A stretch of 64,000 bases of DNA from NCBI RefSeq assembly GCF_001668575.1, contig NZ_LZMD01000066.1:53590-117589 (forward strand), in the 5' to 3' direction. Positions 45,323 through 54,388 of the stretch are shown in pieces. Positions within the stretch are counted from its first letter, which is position 1; every line of letters starts with the position of its first letter. The notes beneath the pieces were generated by a model. It was given only the letters and a program-made list of their open reading frames with translations. It was not told the DNA's origin and did no database searches. The stretch comes from Mycobacterium sp. 1164985.4 (GTDB taxonomy: Bacteria; Actinomycetota; Actinomycetes; Mycobacteriales; Mycobacteriaceae). The translations under genes were made by a program, and so were the position numbers.

Positions 45323-45934
45323 TCAGCTCCAGGAGTACTCGGCGCGCAGGCGCGTGGCCACGGCCTCGAATCTCTCGCGGGCGAGGATCGCTCCCTCGCG
45401 ACGGATCCCGTCTTCGGGGACGTCGAGCACCCGGTCCAACCGCACCCAACTGGCCCGGCCCTCGTAGTCCCACGTGCCGCTCCCGATCGACACCCACTTC
45501 GGATCGTCGCGGTGGTGGTCCTGGCTCGAGAGCATCAGCCCGAGCAGCGTCGAGCGGTCGCGGCCGACGACCAGGACCGGCCGGTCCTTACCCTGCGTCG
45601 GGTCGTCCTCGTAGACCACCCACGTCCACACGATCTCGCCCGGGTCGGCGCGGCCGTCGAGGTCGGGGGCGTAGACGATCTTGCGGGCCCGATGGGCGGT
45701 CGGCACGAAGTGACGGCTCACCGGCCTGCCCGCGGTGATCGCCGGCGGCGCCTCCTTCGGGGTGCCCGCGATCGTGTCCAGGCCGATCCGGATGCCCTGC
45801 TGGATACCGCGCTGCACGGTCTCGGACTGACCGATCTGGCGGATGAGCTTCGGCGCCTCGTTGAACACCAAGTTCTCCGCGAACCTCTGGAAGGTCTGCA
45901 GCGGTCTCCAGGGCGCAGGCATATTTCCGAGCAT
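45323..45934 (-). CDS. PemK/MazF-like protein with N-terminal extension
   Basis: 203 aa from ATG 45934 (ATG 45922 also possible). The C-terminal ~115 residues look MazF/PemK-like ([40 protein letters not shown]). The first ~85 residues are an extra helical region. No antitoxin gene is adjacent on either side: the neighbours are GNAT (convergent) and lepA (divergent). The equivalent M. tuberculosis protein (Rv2405) is a conserved hypothetical. A toxin role is therefore doubtful. Confidence 0.75.
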   Translation of the reverse strand: MLGNMPAPWRPLQTFQRFAENLVFNEAPKLIRQIGQSETVQRGIQQGIRIGLDTIAGTPKEAPPAITAGRPVSRHFVPTAHRARKIVYAPDLDGRADPGEIVWTWVVYEDDPTQGKDRPVLVVGRDRSTLLGLMLSSQDHHRDDPKWVSIGSGTWDYEGRASWVRLDRVLDVPEDGIRREGAILARERFEAVATRLRAEYSWS

Positions 45935-45988
45935 AAGCGAGGCCCGCACCGCGCGATTGTGTGCTCAGGCCAAGGCCTGGATACGCTG

Positions 45989-47866
45989 GTGGCACCCGAA
46001 GTCCGCGTTCACCAGGAGATTCCCATCAGCAGTTTCGCCGATCAGACCTTCACGGCGCCGGCGCAGATCCGGAACTTCTGCATCATCGCCCATATCGATC
46101 ACGGCAAGTCGACGTTGGCCGACCGGATGCTGCAACTCACCGGCGTCGTCGCCGATCGCGACATGCGCGCGCAGTACCTCGACCGCATGGACATCGAGCG
46201 CGAGCGCGGCATCACGATCAAGGCGCAGAACGTCCGTCTGCCATGGAAAGTCGACGGCGACGACTATGTGCTGCACCTGATCGACACCCCCGGCCACGTC
46301 GACTTCACCTACGAGGTGTCGCGCGCGCTGGAGGCGTGCGAAGGGGCGGTGCTGCTCGTCGACGCCGCCCAGGGGATCGAGGCGCAGACGTTGGCGAACC
46401 TGTACCTGGCTCTGGATCGCGACCTGCACATCATCCCGGTGCTCAACAAGATCGATCTGCCCGCGGCCGACCCGGACCGCTACGCCGCCGAACTCGCCCA
46501 CATCATCGGCTGTGAACCCGAAGACGTCCTGCGGGTGTCCGGGAAGACCGGTGCGGGCGTGGCCGACCTGCTCGACCACGTCGTGCGCGAGGTGCCACCA
46601 CCGGTCGGCGACGCCGACGCGCCGGCACGGGCGATGATCTTCGACTCCGTCTACGACACCTACCGCGGCGTGGTCACCTACGTCCGCGTCGTCGACGGCA
46701 AGATCATCCCGCGCGAACGCATCAAGATGATGTCCACCGGTGCCACGCATGAACTGCTCGAGGTCGGCATCGTCTCGCCCGAACCCAAGGCGTCCGCCGG
46801 TCTCGGGGTGGGCGAGGTGGGCTACCTCATCACGGGCGTGAAGGACGTGCGCCAGTCCAAGGTTGGTGACACGGTGACGACGTCGCGCAACGGCGCGACC
46901 GAACCGCTCACCGGATACCGCGAACCGCGACCGATGGTCTACTCGGGGTTGTATCCCGTTGACGGATCGGACTATCCGGACCTGCGCGACGCGCTCGACA
47001 AACTGCAACTCAACGATGCGGCGTTGACGTACGAGCCGGAGACCTCCGTGGCGCTCGGATTCGGTTTCCGCAGCGGCTTTCTCGGCCTCCTGCATATGGA
47101 GATCACCCGCGAGCGTCTCGAGCGCGAGTTCAACCTCGACCTGATTTCGACCTCGCCCAACGTCGTGTATCGCGTTGTGCAGGAAGACGGTTTGGAGGTC
47201 ACGGTCACCAACCCTTCGGACTGGCCGGAGGGCAAGATCCGGACGGTCTACGAGCCGGTGGTGAAAACCACGATCATCGCGCCCAGCGATTTCATCGGGA
47301 CCATCATGGAGCTGTGCCAGTCGCGGCGCGGCGAACTCGGCGGCATGGACTACCTCTCGCCGGAGCGGGTGGAGCTGCGCTACACGATGCCGCTGGGCGA
47401 GATCATCTTCGACTTCTTCGACGCGCTGAAGTCGCGCACCCGCGGATACGCCAGCCTGGACTACGAGGAGGCCGGTGAGCAGGAGGCCGACCTGGTCAAG
47501 GTGGACATCCTGCTGCAGGGCGAGCCGGTCGACGCATTCAGCGCGATCGTGCACAAGGAGTCGGCGTACGCCTACGGAAACAAGATGACCACCAAGCTCA
47601 AGGAGCTGATTCCGCGTCAGCAGTTCGAGGTTCCGGTGCAGGCGGCGATCGGTTCGAAGATCATCGCTCGCGAAAACATCCGCGCGATCCGCAAAGACGT
47701 GCTATCGAAGTGCTATGGCGGGGACATCACCCGCAAGCGCAAGCTGCTCGAGAAGCAGAAGGAAGGCAAGAAGCGGATGAAGACCATCGGCCGGGTCGAG
47801 GTGCCTCAGGAGGCGTTCGTCGCCGCCCTGTCCACCGACTCGTCCGCCGACAAGGCCAAGAAGTAG
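45989..47866 (+). CDS. lepA: Elongation factor 4 (LepA)
   Basis: Ribosomal GTPase acting in back-translocation or 30S assembly. 625 aa from GTG 45989; GTG 45959 is another option, and the homologous region begins around [11 protein letters not shown]. Domains: G domain ([41 protein letters not shown]), domain II, EF-G-like III and V, and the LepA C-terminal domain ([25 protein letters not shown]). Confidence 0.96.
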   Translation: MAPEVRVHQEIPISSFADQTFTAPAQIRNFCIIAHIDHGKSTLADRMLQLTGVVADRDMRAQYLDRMDIERERGITIKAQNVRLPWKVDGDDYVLHLIDTPGHVDFTYEVSRALEACEGAVLLVDAAQGIEAQTLANLYLALDRDLHIIPVLNKIDLPAADPDRYAAELAHIIGCEPEDVLRVSGKTGAGVADLLDHVVREVPPPVGDADAPARAMIFDSVYDTYRGVVTYVRVVDGKIIPRERIKMMSTGATHELLEVGIVSPEPKASAGLGVGEVGYLITGVKDVRQSKVGDTVTTSRNGATEPLTGYREPRPMVYSGLYPVDGSDYPDLRDALDKLQLNDAALTYEPETSVALGFGFRSGFLGLLHMEITRERLEREFNLDLISTSPNVVYRVVQEDGLEVTVTNPSDWPEGKIRTVYEPVVKTTIIAPSDFIGTIMELCQSRRGELGGMDYLSPERVELRYTMPLGEIIFDFFDALKSRTRGYASLDYEEAGEQEADLVKVDILLQGEPVDAFSAIVHKESAYAYGNKMTTKLKELIPRQQFEVPVQAAIGSKIIARENIRAIRKDVLSKCYGGDITRKRKLLEKQKEGKKRMKTIGRVEVPQEAFVAALSTDSSADKAKK

Positions 47867-47872
47867 GTCCCC

Positions 47873-48589
47873 GTGCGCACGGCGGCGATGGCGGCGGCGT
47901 TGGGCGCGTGCGCGATCGTCGCCGGCTGTTCGGCGTCCGCCGGCCAGGCGCCGTCCCCGCAGGTCGCACCGGCCGTCAAACTCTCGCCGAACCCGGCGCT
48001 GGACCGTGCGCTGCCGACCGCCGAGGAGCTGAGCATCATGCTGGGCGGCGACGGCTTCATGGGCCAGGTCGTCCAGGGCGGCGCCGAGATGCTGCTGCAG
48101 GGTGTCGGCGAGGCCGAGGCCACGCCGCTGGACTGCGTGAGCACCGGATACCGGCTGGAGAGGGTGGTGTACCAGGCCAGCCCGGTGCGGTCGGTGGCCA
48201 GCCAGTCGTGGGCCGGCGGTGATGCCAACGGCCCCACGGCCACCGGGTTCTTCGGCGTGGTCGAGTTCGTCGACGCGGACGCCGCGCGCGAGTTCTTCGC
48301 CGCCTCGGCCGACAAGTGGCACCGGTGCAACGGCCAGACGCTGGTATTGAACCGATCCGACCGGGGTGTGCAGGGGTCCAGCCGGATCACCGAGGTCGAC
48401 GTCGGCGACGAAATCGTCTCGGCGGTGGTGATGCAGGACGCCGGATCGACGGTTCAGCGGGCGCTCGGTGTGGCCGGGGACTCCGTCGTCGACGTCGAGA
48501 TCGCCGATGTCGCCGGGCCCAAGGCCACCGGAGCACGGGATGCCGCCGCCGTCGCGGACCTGATGCTGGAGAAGATCGGCGAGTCCTGA
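47873..48589 (+). CDS. Lipoprotein with PknH-like sensor domain (LppR-like)
   Basis: 238 aa, GTG start 6 bp after lepA. Signal peptide with lipobox IVAGC (lipidated Cys ~19), then a PknH-type extracellular sensor fold: LPTAEELSIMLGGDGF, LDCVSTGYRLERVVYQ, FGVVEFVDADAAREFF, WHRCNGQ. Two Cys could form a disulfide. In M. tuberculosis lppR lies directly after lepA. Anchored to the outer face of the membrane; ligand unknown. Confidence 0.82.
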   Translation: MRTAAMAAALGACAIVAGCSASAGQAPSPQVAPAVKLSPNPALDRALPTAEELSIMLGGDGFMGQVVQGGAEMLLQGVGEAEATPLDCVSTGYRLERVVYQASPVRSVASQSWAGGDANGPTATGFFGVVEFVDADAAREFFAASADKWHRCNGQTLVLNRSDRGVQGSSRITEVDVGDEIVSAVVMQDAGSTVQRALGVAGDSVVDVEIADVAGPKATGARDAAAVADLMLEKIGES

Positions 48590-48650
48590 ACTGCGCGGAC
48601 GAAATTGTCGCCACGCCGCGGATTTGCCAGAAGTCGGTCACAATAACGCG

Positions 48651-49358
48651 GTGACTCCATTCGGCACGGCGTCGCGGCTGTGCGCCGCGGGTGCGCTCCT
48701 GGCCGTTTCGGTTGTGCTGGCGGGCTGCGTGAGCACCGTTTCGGGAACGGCGTTGCGTGCCCAGACGGGTCCGGTCGATGTTCCAGAGCTGACCGCCGAC
48801 AAGCTCGGCGACGTGTTGCTGACCATCGGCGAACTCAACGGCATCATGGGCTCGACGACGATGAAGGTCACGAGCGAGCTCGAGGAGATGACCGATCACT
48901 CCGATGACGTTTCCGATCGCGACTGTCTCGGGGCGATGTACGGCGCCGAGGAGCCGGTGTACGCGGGCAGCGGGTGGACCGACGTGCGCGACCAGGTGGC
49001 GCGCGAACCCGACGACGACAATGACCACTGGGTCGAGCAGACCGCGGTGCTGTACCCGTCCGCCGACGAGGCGCAGCGGTTCTTCGACGACGCCAAGGTG
49101 GCGTGGGAGGGTTGCGCGGATTCGACTGTGAGCGTGGGTAGTTCGGGAGATTCGTACATGTGGGACCTTGGTCAGGTGCACACCGAAGGCATGCTGGTCA
49201 CTCAGGTCACGACGCAACAGGACGCCGACGGCTGGGCGTGCCAGCATGCGCTGTCGACGGCGTCGAACCTGACAGTCGAGGCGTGGGCGTGCAGTTATTC
49301 GATCGGCGCCGAGGCCGCCACCATCGCGCTGGACATGCTGGCCAACGCGGCCAAGTAG
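48651..49358 (+). CDS. Second PknH-sensor-like lipoprotein
   Basis: 235 aa from GTG 48651. Lipobox VLAGC, then LTADKLGDVLLTIGELNGIMGSTTM, DCLGAMYGAEEPVYAGSGW, VLYPSADEAQRFFDDAKVAWEGC, WACQHALSTASNLTVEAWACSYS. Four Cys after the lipobox suggest two disulfides. Same architecture as the preceding gene, so a tandem duplication that has since diverged. Possible cell-envelope sensor or binding protein. Confidence 0.8.
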   Translation: MTPFGTASRLCAAGALLAVSVVLAGCVSTVSGTALRAQTGPVDVPELTADKLGDVLLTIGELNGIMGSTTMKVTSELEEMTDHSDDVSDRDCLGAMYGAEEPVYAGSGWTDVRDQVAREPDDDNDHWVEQTAVLYPSADEAQRFFDDAKVAWEGCADSTVSVGSSGDSYMWDLGQVHTEGMLVTQVTTQQDADGWACQHALSTASNLTVEAWACSYSIGAEAATIALDMLANAAK

Positions 49359-49386
49359 CCCGTTCTGCTCTCCCGCGAGTTCTTCG

Positions 49387-49446
49387 GCGAGCAGACGCAA
49401 ACCTGCCCAAAATTCGCGCAAAAGAGGCAGTTTCGCGTCTGCTCGC
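49387..49446. terminator. Bidirectional terminator between lipoprotein gene and treH
   Basis: Perfect 12-bp stem GCGAGCAGACGC (49387-49398) / GCGTCTGCTCGC (49435-49446), extended by imperfect pairing of AAACCTGCC with GGCAGTTTC. It lies between two convergent genes. I recall GCGAGCAGACGC-type palindromes as frequent in mycobacterial intergenic regions. Confidence 0.65.
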
Positions 49447-49459
49447 GGGAAGAGGTGAC

Positions 49460-51496
49460 CTACATCGGGGCGTTGGCGGGGACGAAGACCCCGGAGCTGT
49501 CGGCCTCCTCCTCGGCCCGGATCACGTGCACGACCGCGTTGATCAACGCCAGGTGGGTGAACGCCTGCGGGAAGTTGCCGAGATGCCGGCCGGTGCGCGG
49601 CTCGATCTCCTCGGCGTAGAGGTGCAGCGGGCTGGCGAACGACAGCAGCCGTTCGCACAAATGTTTGGCGCGGCTGATCTCGCCGATCTCGACCAGCGCG
49701 GACACCAGCCAGAACGAGCAGATCGTGAAGGTTCCCTCCTCGCCGGCCAATCCGTCGTCGGTCTCCTCCACGCGGTAGCGCAGCACGAGGCCTTCCTCGG
49801 TGAGTTCGTCGGCGATCGCCAGCACCGTCGCGCGCACCCGCGGATCGTCGGGCGGCAGGAACCGGGTCAGCACGGCCAGCAGCAGCGAGGCGTCGAGCGC
49901 GTCGTCGCCGTAACGCTGGGTCAGCACACCGCGGGAGTCGACGCCGTGCTTGAGCACGTCGGCCTTGATCTCCTCGGCGATCGCGCGCCACTGCTGCGCG
50001 TAGGACTTCTCGCCCTGCAGTTCGGCGAGTTTCGAGCCGCGGTCCAGCGCCACCCAGCACATGATCTTGCTGCTCGTGAAGTGTTGCGGCTCGCCGCGCA
50101 CCTCCCAGATGCCGCGGTCGGGTTCCTTCCAGTGCTTGATCGCTTCTTCGACCTGCTGCTTGCACACCGGCCACAGCGTGTCGGAGATCTGCTCGCGCGA
50201 CTTGGCATGCAGGTACACCGAATCCAGCATGGTGCCCCAGATGTCGTGCTGCATCTGGTTGTACGCGCCGTTGCCGATGCGCACCGGTCGCGCACCGTCG
50301 TAACCGGACAGGTGGCGCAGCTCCTCCTCGACCAGAGTGCGCTCGCCGCCGACGGCGTACATCACCTGAAGTGGGTGTCGCTCACCGTTGTTCGCGCCCG
50401 ACACGTCGGCGATGAACGCGAAGAAGTCGTCGGCCTCGCGGTCCAACCCGAGCGTGTAGAGGCCCCACAACGCGAACGTCGAGTCGCGCACCCACGCATA
50501 GCGGTAGTCCCAGTTGCGTTCGCCCTGAGGCGTTTCCGGCAGCGACGTGGTGGGTGCGGCCAGCAGCGCGCCGGTCGGGGAGTACGTCAGCCCCTTCAGA
50601 GTCAGCGCGCTGCGCTGCAGGTAGGCCCGCCAGGGGTGGTCCGGGAAGTCGCCGACGTTGATCCACTGGCGCCAGGCCTCGCTGGTCTGCCACATCTTGT
50701 CGGCGGCCTCGTCGTAGGTCTGCGGCGCCGGATGCTTCGACCAGGACAGCGCGACGAATGCGTTGTCGCCCTCCTTCATCCGGGTGCGCGCCCGCGCCTC
50801 GTGACCCTCCAGGCCGAGCCGCAGGTTGGTGGTGAGCCGCAGCGTGGGATGCGCGTCGGCGTCGCGGCTGGCCCGCGCGATCGCCTCGCCATAGGCCTGC
50901 GCGGAGTACTCCCACGTCGCCGGGATGCGGTGGTAGTCGAACGCCGGCTCGCAATTCATCACCAGCTCGACGGTGCCGCTCACACATCGCACGGTGCGCA
51001 GCAAGATGTGTTCGGCGTCCCAGTCCATCGGCGTGCGGCGGTGGGTTCGCGACCGGGTCTCCAGATCGTGCCAGGGGCCCATCACCAACGCCTCGCGCAC
51101 GATCAGCCAGCCGGTGTGGGTCTGCCATGTCGTTTCCAGGATCAGGCTGCCGGGCAGGTAGCGCCGGGCCGAGGGCACCGTCACCCCGTACGGACCGAGA
51201 CGGAAATGGCCGGCGCCGCGATCCAGGATGGCGCCGAACACGCTCGGCGAGTCCGGGCGCGGCACGCACAACCACTCGACCGATCCCGCCGAGGAGATCA
51301 GGCACGTGTTCTCGCAATCGGACAGAAACCCGTAGTCGGCGATCGGCGGAAACGGGTTCCGCAAAGCACCGCTCGGCGCGTACGGCGTCGGCGCCGTCAC
51401 GGTCAACGGGGTGCTCGACAGGACGGCCTGGGCGGGCTTCGCCCCGTTCTCCGTCTCCGTCGACCCGTCCGACGGCCCGGTTTGTTGCAGAACCAT
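49460..51496 (-). CDS. treH: Trehalase, GH15 family
   Basis: 678 aa. Glucoamylase-like fold: NPFPPIADYGFLSDCENTCLISSAGSVEWLCVPRPDSPSVFG at the N-terminus, catalytic (alpha/alpha)6 barrel with NWDYRYAWVRDSTFALW, GIWEVRGEPQHFTSSKIMCWVALDR (a catalytic Glu candidate) and EEGTFTICSFWLV (second Glu). The mycobacterial enzyme in this position (Rv2402, M. smegmatis homologue) hydrolyses trehalose and needs phosphate and Mg2+. No signal peptide, so cytoplasmic trehalose turnover. Confidence 0.9.
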   Translation of the reverse strand: MVLQQTGPSDGSTETENGAKPAQAVLSSTPLTVTAPTPYAPSGALRNPFPPIADYGFLSDCENTCLISSAGSVEWLCVPRPDSPSVFGAILDRGAGHFRLGPYGVTVPSARRYLPGSLILETTWQTHTGWLIVREALVMGPWHDLETRSRTHRRTPMDWDAEHILLRTVRCVSGTVELVMNCEPAFDYHRIPATWEYSAQAYGEAIARASRDADAHPTLRLTTNLRLGLEGHEARARTRMKEGDNAFVALSWSKHPAPQTYDEAADKMWQTSEAWRQWINVGDFPDHPWRAYLQRSALTLKGLTYSPTGALLAAPTTSLPETPQGERNWDYRYAWVRDSTFALWGLYTLGLDREADDFFAFIADVSGANNGERHPLQVMYAVGGERTLVEEELRHLSGYDGARPVRIGNGAYNQMQHDIWGTMLDSVYLHAKSREQISDTLWPVCKQQVEEAIKHWKEPDRGIWEVRGEPQHFTSSKIMCWVALDRGSKLAELQGEKSYAQQWRAIAEEIKADVLKHGVDSRGVLTQRYGDDALDASLLLAVLTRFLPPDDPRVRATVLAIADELTEEGLVLRYRVEETDDGLAGEEGTFTICSFWLVSALVEIGEISRAKHLCERLLSFASPLHLYAEEIEPRTGRHLGNFPQAFTHLALINAVVHVIRAEEEADSSGVFVPANAPM

Positions 51497-51578
51497 GCCG
51501 TCATCATCGACTGCCGACCTGCTTTGCGTCTACTCGTTGGCGTGCACCGGCGCGCCCAACCGCACGCTCGACTGCTCG

Positions 51579-52793
51579 TCAGCGGCGTGCGAAGGCCGGA
51601 ATGTGTTCCGGTAGGGGGCCGATCGCGACGCCGTAGGCGGCGAGTCGGCGCAGCACCGGCAGTCCGGCCGCGAGGCGCACGAACCGCGGCGCCTCGGCCT
51701 GCCCGGTCGAGGCGACCGCGACCGCGATGACACGGCGGTGGATCAGCTTCTGCACCGATTGGATCAGCGCCGCGGGCAGCCAGCGGCGCGCCTGCACGCG
51801 GGCCAGATGCCGACTCGACAGCGTGCCCGACCGCAACGGGCCCGCCAGGATGCGTCCCGCGGCGACGGCGTCGGCCACCGCGAGATTGATCCCGACACCG
51901 CCGACCGGCGACATCGCGTGGGCGGCGTCACCGATCAGCAGCAGGCCGTCGCTGTACCAGCGCCGCAGTCGGTTCAGCTGCACGTCGAGCAGCTTCACCT
52001 CGTCGAACGAGGTCACCGCCCCGATGCGGTCGGCCAGCCACGGCACCAGCGCCACCACACCGCGGTGCAGCGACTCGATGCCCTGCGCGCGCAACTGCGA
52101 GTCGCGCCCCTTGGGGATGACGTACGCGCACTGGTAGTAGTCGCCGCGGTCGATGACGATCTGCGCGTGTCCGGCGCCGAGGACCCCGGCGAGCCCGTGC
52201 GGGTCGTCGGGCTCGCGGGGCACCCGGAACCACCAGACGTCCATGGGTACGCCGAAGTTCCTCGGTTCGAACCCCATCGCGGTGCGCAGCGTCGACGACC
52301 GGCCGTCGCAGGCGACTGTCAGCGTCGCGCGCATCTCGCGCACCTCACCCTCGGTGCCGCGGTAGCGCACGCCGACCACCTTGCCGCCCTCGCGGATCGG
52401 CCCGAGCACCTCGGTGCTGCGCATCAGCGTGAACGACGGCTCGCGTTCCGCTGCGGTGGCCAGCAGTTCGAGGAAGTCCCACTGCGGCACCAGCGCAATG
52501 TGCTTGTGCGGACCGGGAATTCGTCGCAGGTCCATCGCGACCCGGGTGCCCTGCACCGTCATCGCCAGCGTGTCGATCTGGCGGTGCGGAATGGCCGCGA
52601 ACTCCGAGGACAACCCCAACTCGTCGAGCAGCCGCAGCGTGCTCGCATGCACGGTGTCACCGCGGAAATCGCGGAGGAAATCGGCGTGTTTCTCCATCAC
52701 GGTGACCGCGACGCCGGCGCGGGCGAGCACCAACGCGAGCATCATGCCCGCAGGACCGCCTCCGGCGACGATGCAGGTGGTGTCGGCGGGCAC
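51579..52793 (-). CDS. FAD-dependent monooxygenase (UbiH/PHBH type)
   Basis: 404 aa. FAD motifs in order: CIVAGGGPAGMMLALVLARAG (GXGXXG), the mid DG-type motif VACDGRSS and LLIGDAAHAMSPVGGVGINLAVADA (GD motif). Flavin hydroxylase of an aromatic or polyketide-like substrate; no partner pathway nearby. Divergent from the small membrane gene, 32 bp apart. Confidence 0.9.
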   Translation of the reverse strand: MPADTTCIVAGGGPAGMMLALVLARAGVAVTVMEKHADFLRDFRGDTVHASTLRLLDELGLSSEFAAIPHRQIDTLAMTVQGTRVAMDLRRIPGPHKHIALVPQWDFLELLATAAEREPSFTLMRSTEVLGPIREGGKVVGVRYRGTEGEVREMRATLTVACDGRSSTLRTAMGFEPRNFGVPMDVWWFRVPREPDDPHGLAGVLGAGHAQIVIDRGDYYQCAYVIPKGRDSQLRAQGIESLHRGVVALVPWLADRIGAVTSFDEVKLLDVQLNRLRRWYSDGLLLIGDAAHAMSPVGGVGINLAVADAVAAGRILAGPLRSGTLSSRHLARVQARRWLPAALIQSVQKLIHRRVIAVAVASTGQAEAPRFVRLAAGLPVLRRLAAYGVAIGPLPEHIPAFARR

Positions 52794-52813
52794 GGGCCCA
52801 TCCTCGCATCGCC

Positions 52814-52819
52814 TAGGCT
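52814..52819 (+). promoter_or_regulatory. Leaderless -10 box of small membrane gene
   Basis: TAGGCT ends 6 bp before the GTG at 52826. The same hexamer serves the cysteine leader ORF at 53151. Confidence 0.5.
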
Positions 52820-52825
52820 GGCCGC

Positions 52826-53023
52826 GTGGGTGGCTTCCTGAGTTGGTGGGACGGTGTCGAGCTCTGGCTCACCGGCCTGCCGTTTGTCGCCCAGACCGCG
52901 GTGGTGATGCCGGTGGTGCTCGCGCTCGCGTACGGGATCGCGATGGTGCTCGACGGGGCCCTGGGTAACGGGATCAGGCTGCTGCGCCACGTTCGCCACG
53001 ACGAACGGGACGCGGACCAATGA
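52826..53023 (+). CDS. Small membrane protein
   Basis: 65 aa, GTG start set by the -10 box. One long hydrophobic segment (LPFVAQTAVVMPVVLALAYGI, ~residues 18-42) and a basic-acidic C-terminus. M. tuberculosis, as I recall, annotates a small membrane gene in the same place (Rv2401A). Function unknown. Overlaps the next mini-gene by 4 bp. Confidence 0.72.
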   Translation: MGGFLSWWDGVELWLTGLPFVAQTAVVMPVVLALAYGIAMVLDGALGNGIRLLRHVRHDERDADQ

Positions 53024-53109
53024 GCGGCGGGATGCCGCGGTCGCGGGTGACGTTGGTGCTCGTCATCCTGCTGATCCTGGTGATCGTCATGTGGCTGTTC
53101 ACCCGCTGA
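53020..53109 (+). CDS. 29-residue single-pass membrane peptide
   Basis: A short frame, ATG overlapping the previous stop (ATGA). It encodes a basic N-terminus (PRSRVT) followed by an uninterrupted hydrophobic helix of Leu/Val/Ile (~residues 12-27) and ends FTR. Tight coupling and the clean single-span architecture support a real small membrane protein, perhaps a partner of the 65-aa protein. Confidence 0.55.
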   Translation: MSGGMPRSRVTLVLVILLILVIVMWLFTR

Positions 53110-53147
53110 CGCCTGCGAAACCCCCGACGAGCAGGTTGCGCGAAACC

Positions 53148-53156
53148 TGTTAGGCT
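53148..53156 (+). promoter_or_regulatory. Promoter of the sulfate-uptake operon
   Basis: Extended -10 TGT-TAGGCT (53151-53156) is followed by exactly 7 bp and then the A of ATG 53164, so the transcript should start on the leader ORF. Confidence 0.7.
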
Positions 53157-53163
53157 TCCCGCC

Positions 53164-53256
53164 ATGCAAACAGCGTCCGGCAACAAGAGCGGCCATGTGG
53201 TGGCCCTCATTGCCGTGGGTTTGAGCGCTGTCGCTGATGTCTGTTGTTGTTGCTGA
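53164..53256 (+). CDS. Poly-cysteine leader peptide of subI-cysTWA
   Basis: 30 codons, leaderless, ending in four consecutive Cys codons (TGT TGT TGT TGC) right before TGA. Such poly-Cys leaderless ORFs have been reported in mycobacteria as cysteine-responsive attenuators: ribosome stalling at the Cys codons when Cys-tRNA is scarce raises expression downstream. The 118 bp from its stop to subI (53257-53374) contain no other gene; CGAAAGG before subI is the ribosome site. Confidence 0.88.
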   Translation: MQTASGNKSGHVVALIAVGLSAVADVCCCC

Positions 53257-53374
53257 CTCCTCCGCCCGTCCGCGGTTCGGTGTCGGTAACGGCTGTGGGA
53301 TGAAGCCCTCGCGCTGATCCATCGCCTTCCCGTCGGGTCGGGTTCCACCGAAGTCCCCCAACGAAAGGTCACCG

Positions 53375-54388
53375 ATGGTCAACATCCGCAGAACCTGGCG
53401 CGCCGCAGCGGCGCTGGCCGCCACCGCCACCGTGCTCGCGGCATGCAGCGGCGGCTCGAGCGACGTGGCGGGCGAAGGCGGTGGCAACGGCGCCGACACG
53501 ACACTGACGCTCGTCGCCTATGCCGTCCCCGAGCCGGGTTGGAGCAAGATCATCCCCGCCTTCGCTGCGTCTCCGGAGGGTAAGGGTGTCGGTGTGACGA
53601 CCTCCTACGGTGCCTCGGGTGACCAGTCGCGTGCCGTCGTCGACGGCAAACCCGCCGACATCGTGAACTTCTCGGTCGAGCCCGACATCACCCGCCTGGT
53701 CAAGGCCGACAAGGTGGCCAAGGACTGGAACGCCGACGCGACCAAGGGCATCCCGTTCGGATCCGTGGTCTCCCTCGCGGTACGACCCGGTAATCCGAAG
53801 AACATTCGCGACTGGCCGGACCTGTTGAAGCCCGGCGTCGAGGTCATCACGCCCAGCCCGCTCAGTTCCGGGTCGGCGAAGTGGAACCTGCTGGCGCCGT
53901 ACGCGTGGGCCAGCAAGGGTGGTCAGGATCCCCAGGCCGGGCTGGACTACGTCACCGAGTTGGTGTCCCAGCACATCAAGCTGCGCCCGGGTTCGGGCCG
54001 CGAGGCCACCGACGTGTTCCGGCAGGGCAGCGGCGACGTGCTGCTGGCCTACGAGAACGAGGCGCTGAACTTCGACCTCGAGTATGTGAACCCGCCGGAG
54101 ACCTTCAAGATCGAGAACCCGGTCGCCGTGGTGACGTCGAGCGCGCATTTGGACAAGGCGAACGCGCTGAAGAACTTCATCTACACCCCGGAGGCGCAGA
54201 AGCTGTGGGCCGAGGCCGGCTTCCGGCCCGTCGATCCCGCCGTGCTCGAACAGTTCAGGGACAAGTTCCCCGCGCCCGCCAAGCTGTGGACCGCCCAGGA
54301 TCTCGGCGGCTGGGACAAGCTGGATCCCGAGCTGTTCGACAAGACCAACGGCTCCATCACCAAGATCTACACCCAGGCAACCGGATGA
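53375..54388 (+). CDS. subI: Sulfate ABC transporter substrate-binding lipoprotein
   Basis: 337 aa. Signal peptide with lipobox VLAACSGG, then the sulfate-binding fold: TLTLVAYAVPEPGWSKIIPAF, SYGASGDQSRAVVDGKPADIVNFS, TPSPLSSGSAKWNLLAPYAW, YENEALNFDLEYVNPPETFKIENPVAVV. Captures sulfate (and thiosulfate) outside the membrane for CysTWA. Stop overlaps the cysT start by 4 bp. Confidence 0.95.
   Translation: MVNIRRTWRAAAALAATATVLAACSGGSSDVAGEGGGNGADTTLTLVAYAVPEPGWSKIIPAFAASPEGKGVGVTTSYGASGDQSRAVVDGKPADIVNFSVEPDITRLVKADKVAKDWNADATKGIPFGSVVSLAVRPGNPKNIRDWPDLLKPGVEVITPSPLSSGSAKWNLLAPYAWASKGGQDPQAGLDYVTELVSQHIKLRPGSGREATDVFRQGSGDVLLAYENEALNFDLEYVNPPETFKIENPVAVVTSSAHLDKANALKNFIYTPEAQKLWAEAGFRPVDPAVLEQFRDKFPAPAKLWTAQDLGGWDKLDPELFDKTNGSITKIYTQATG

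Noticed and set aside
45512..45988. Upstream extension of lepA
   Set aside because: It lies antisense to the PemK-like gene and lacks similarity to LepA; homology starts near [11 protein letters not shown].
49160..51730. 856-codon plus-strand frame opposite treH
   Set aside because: Arg/Gly/Gln-rich composition without any family motif; the trehalase on the minus strand is complete with catalytic motifs.
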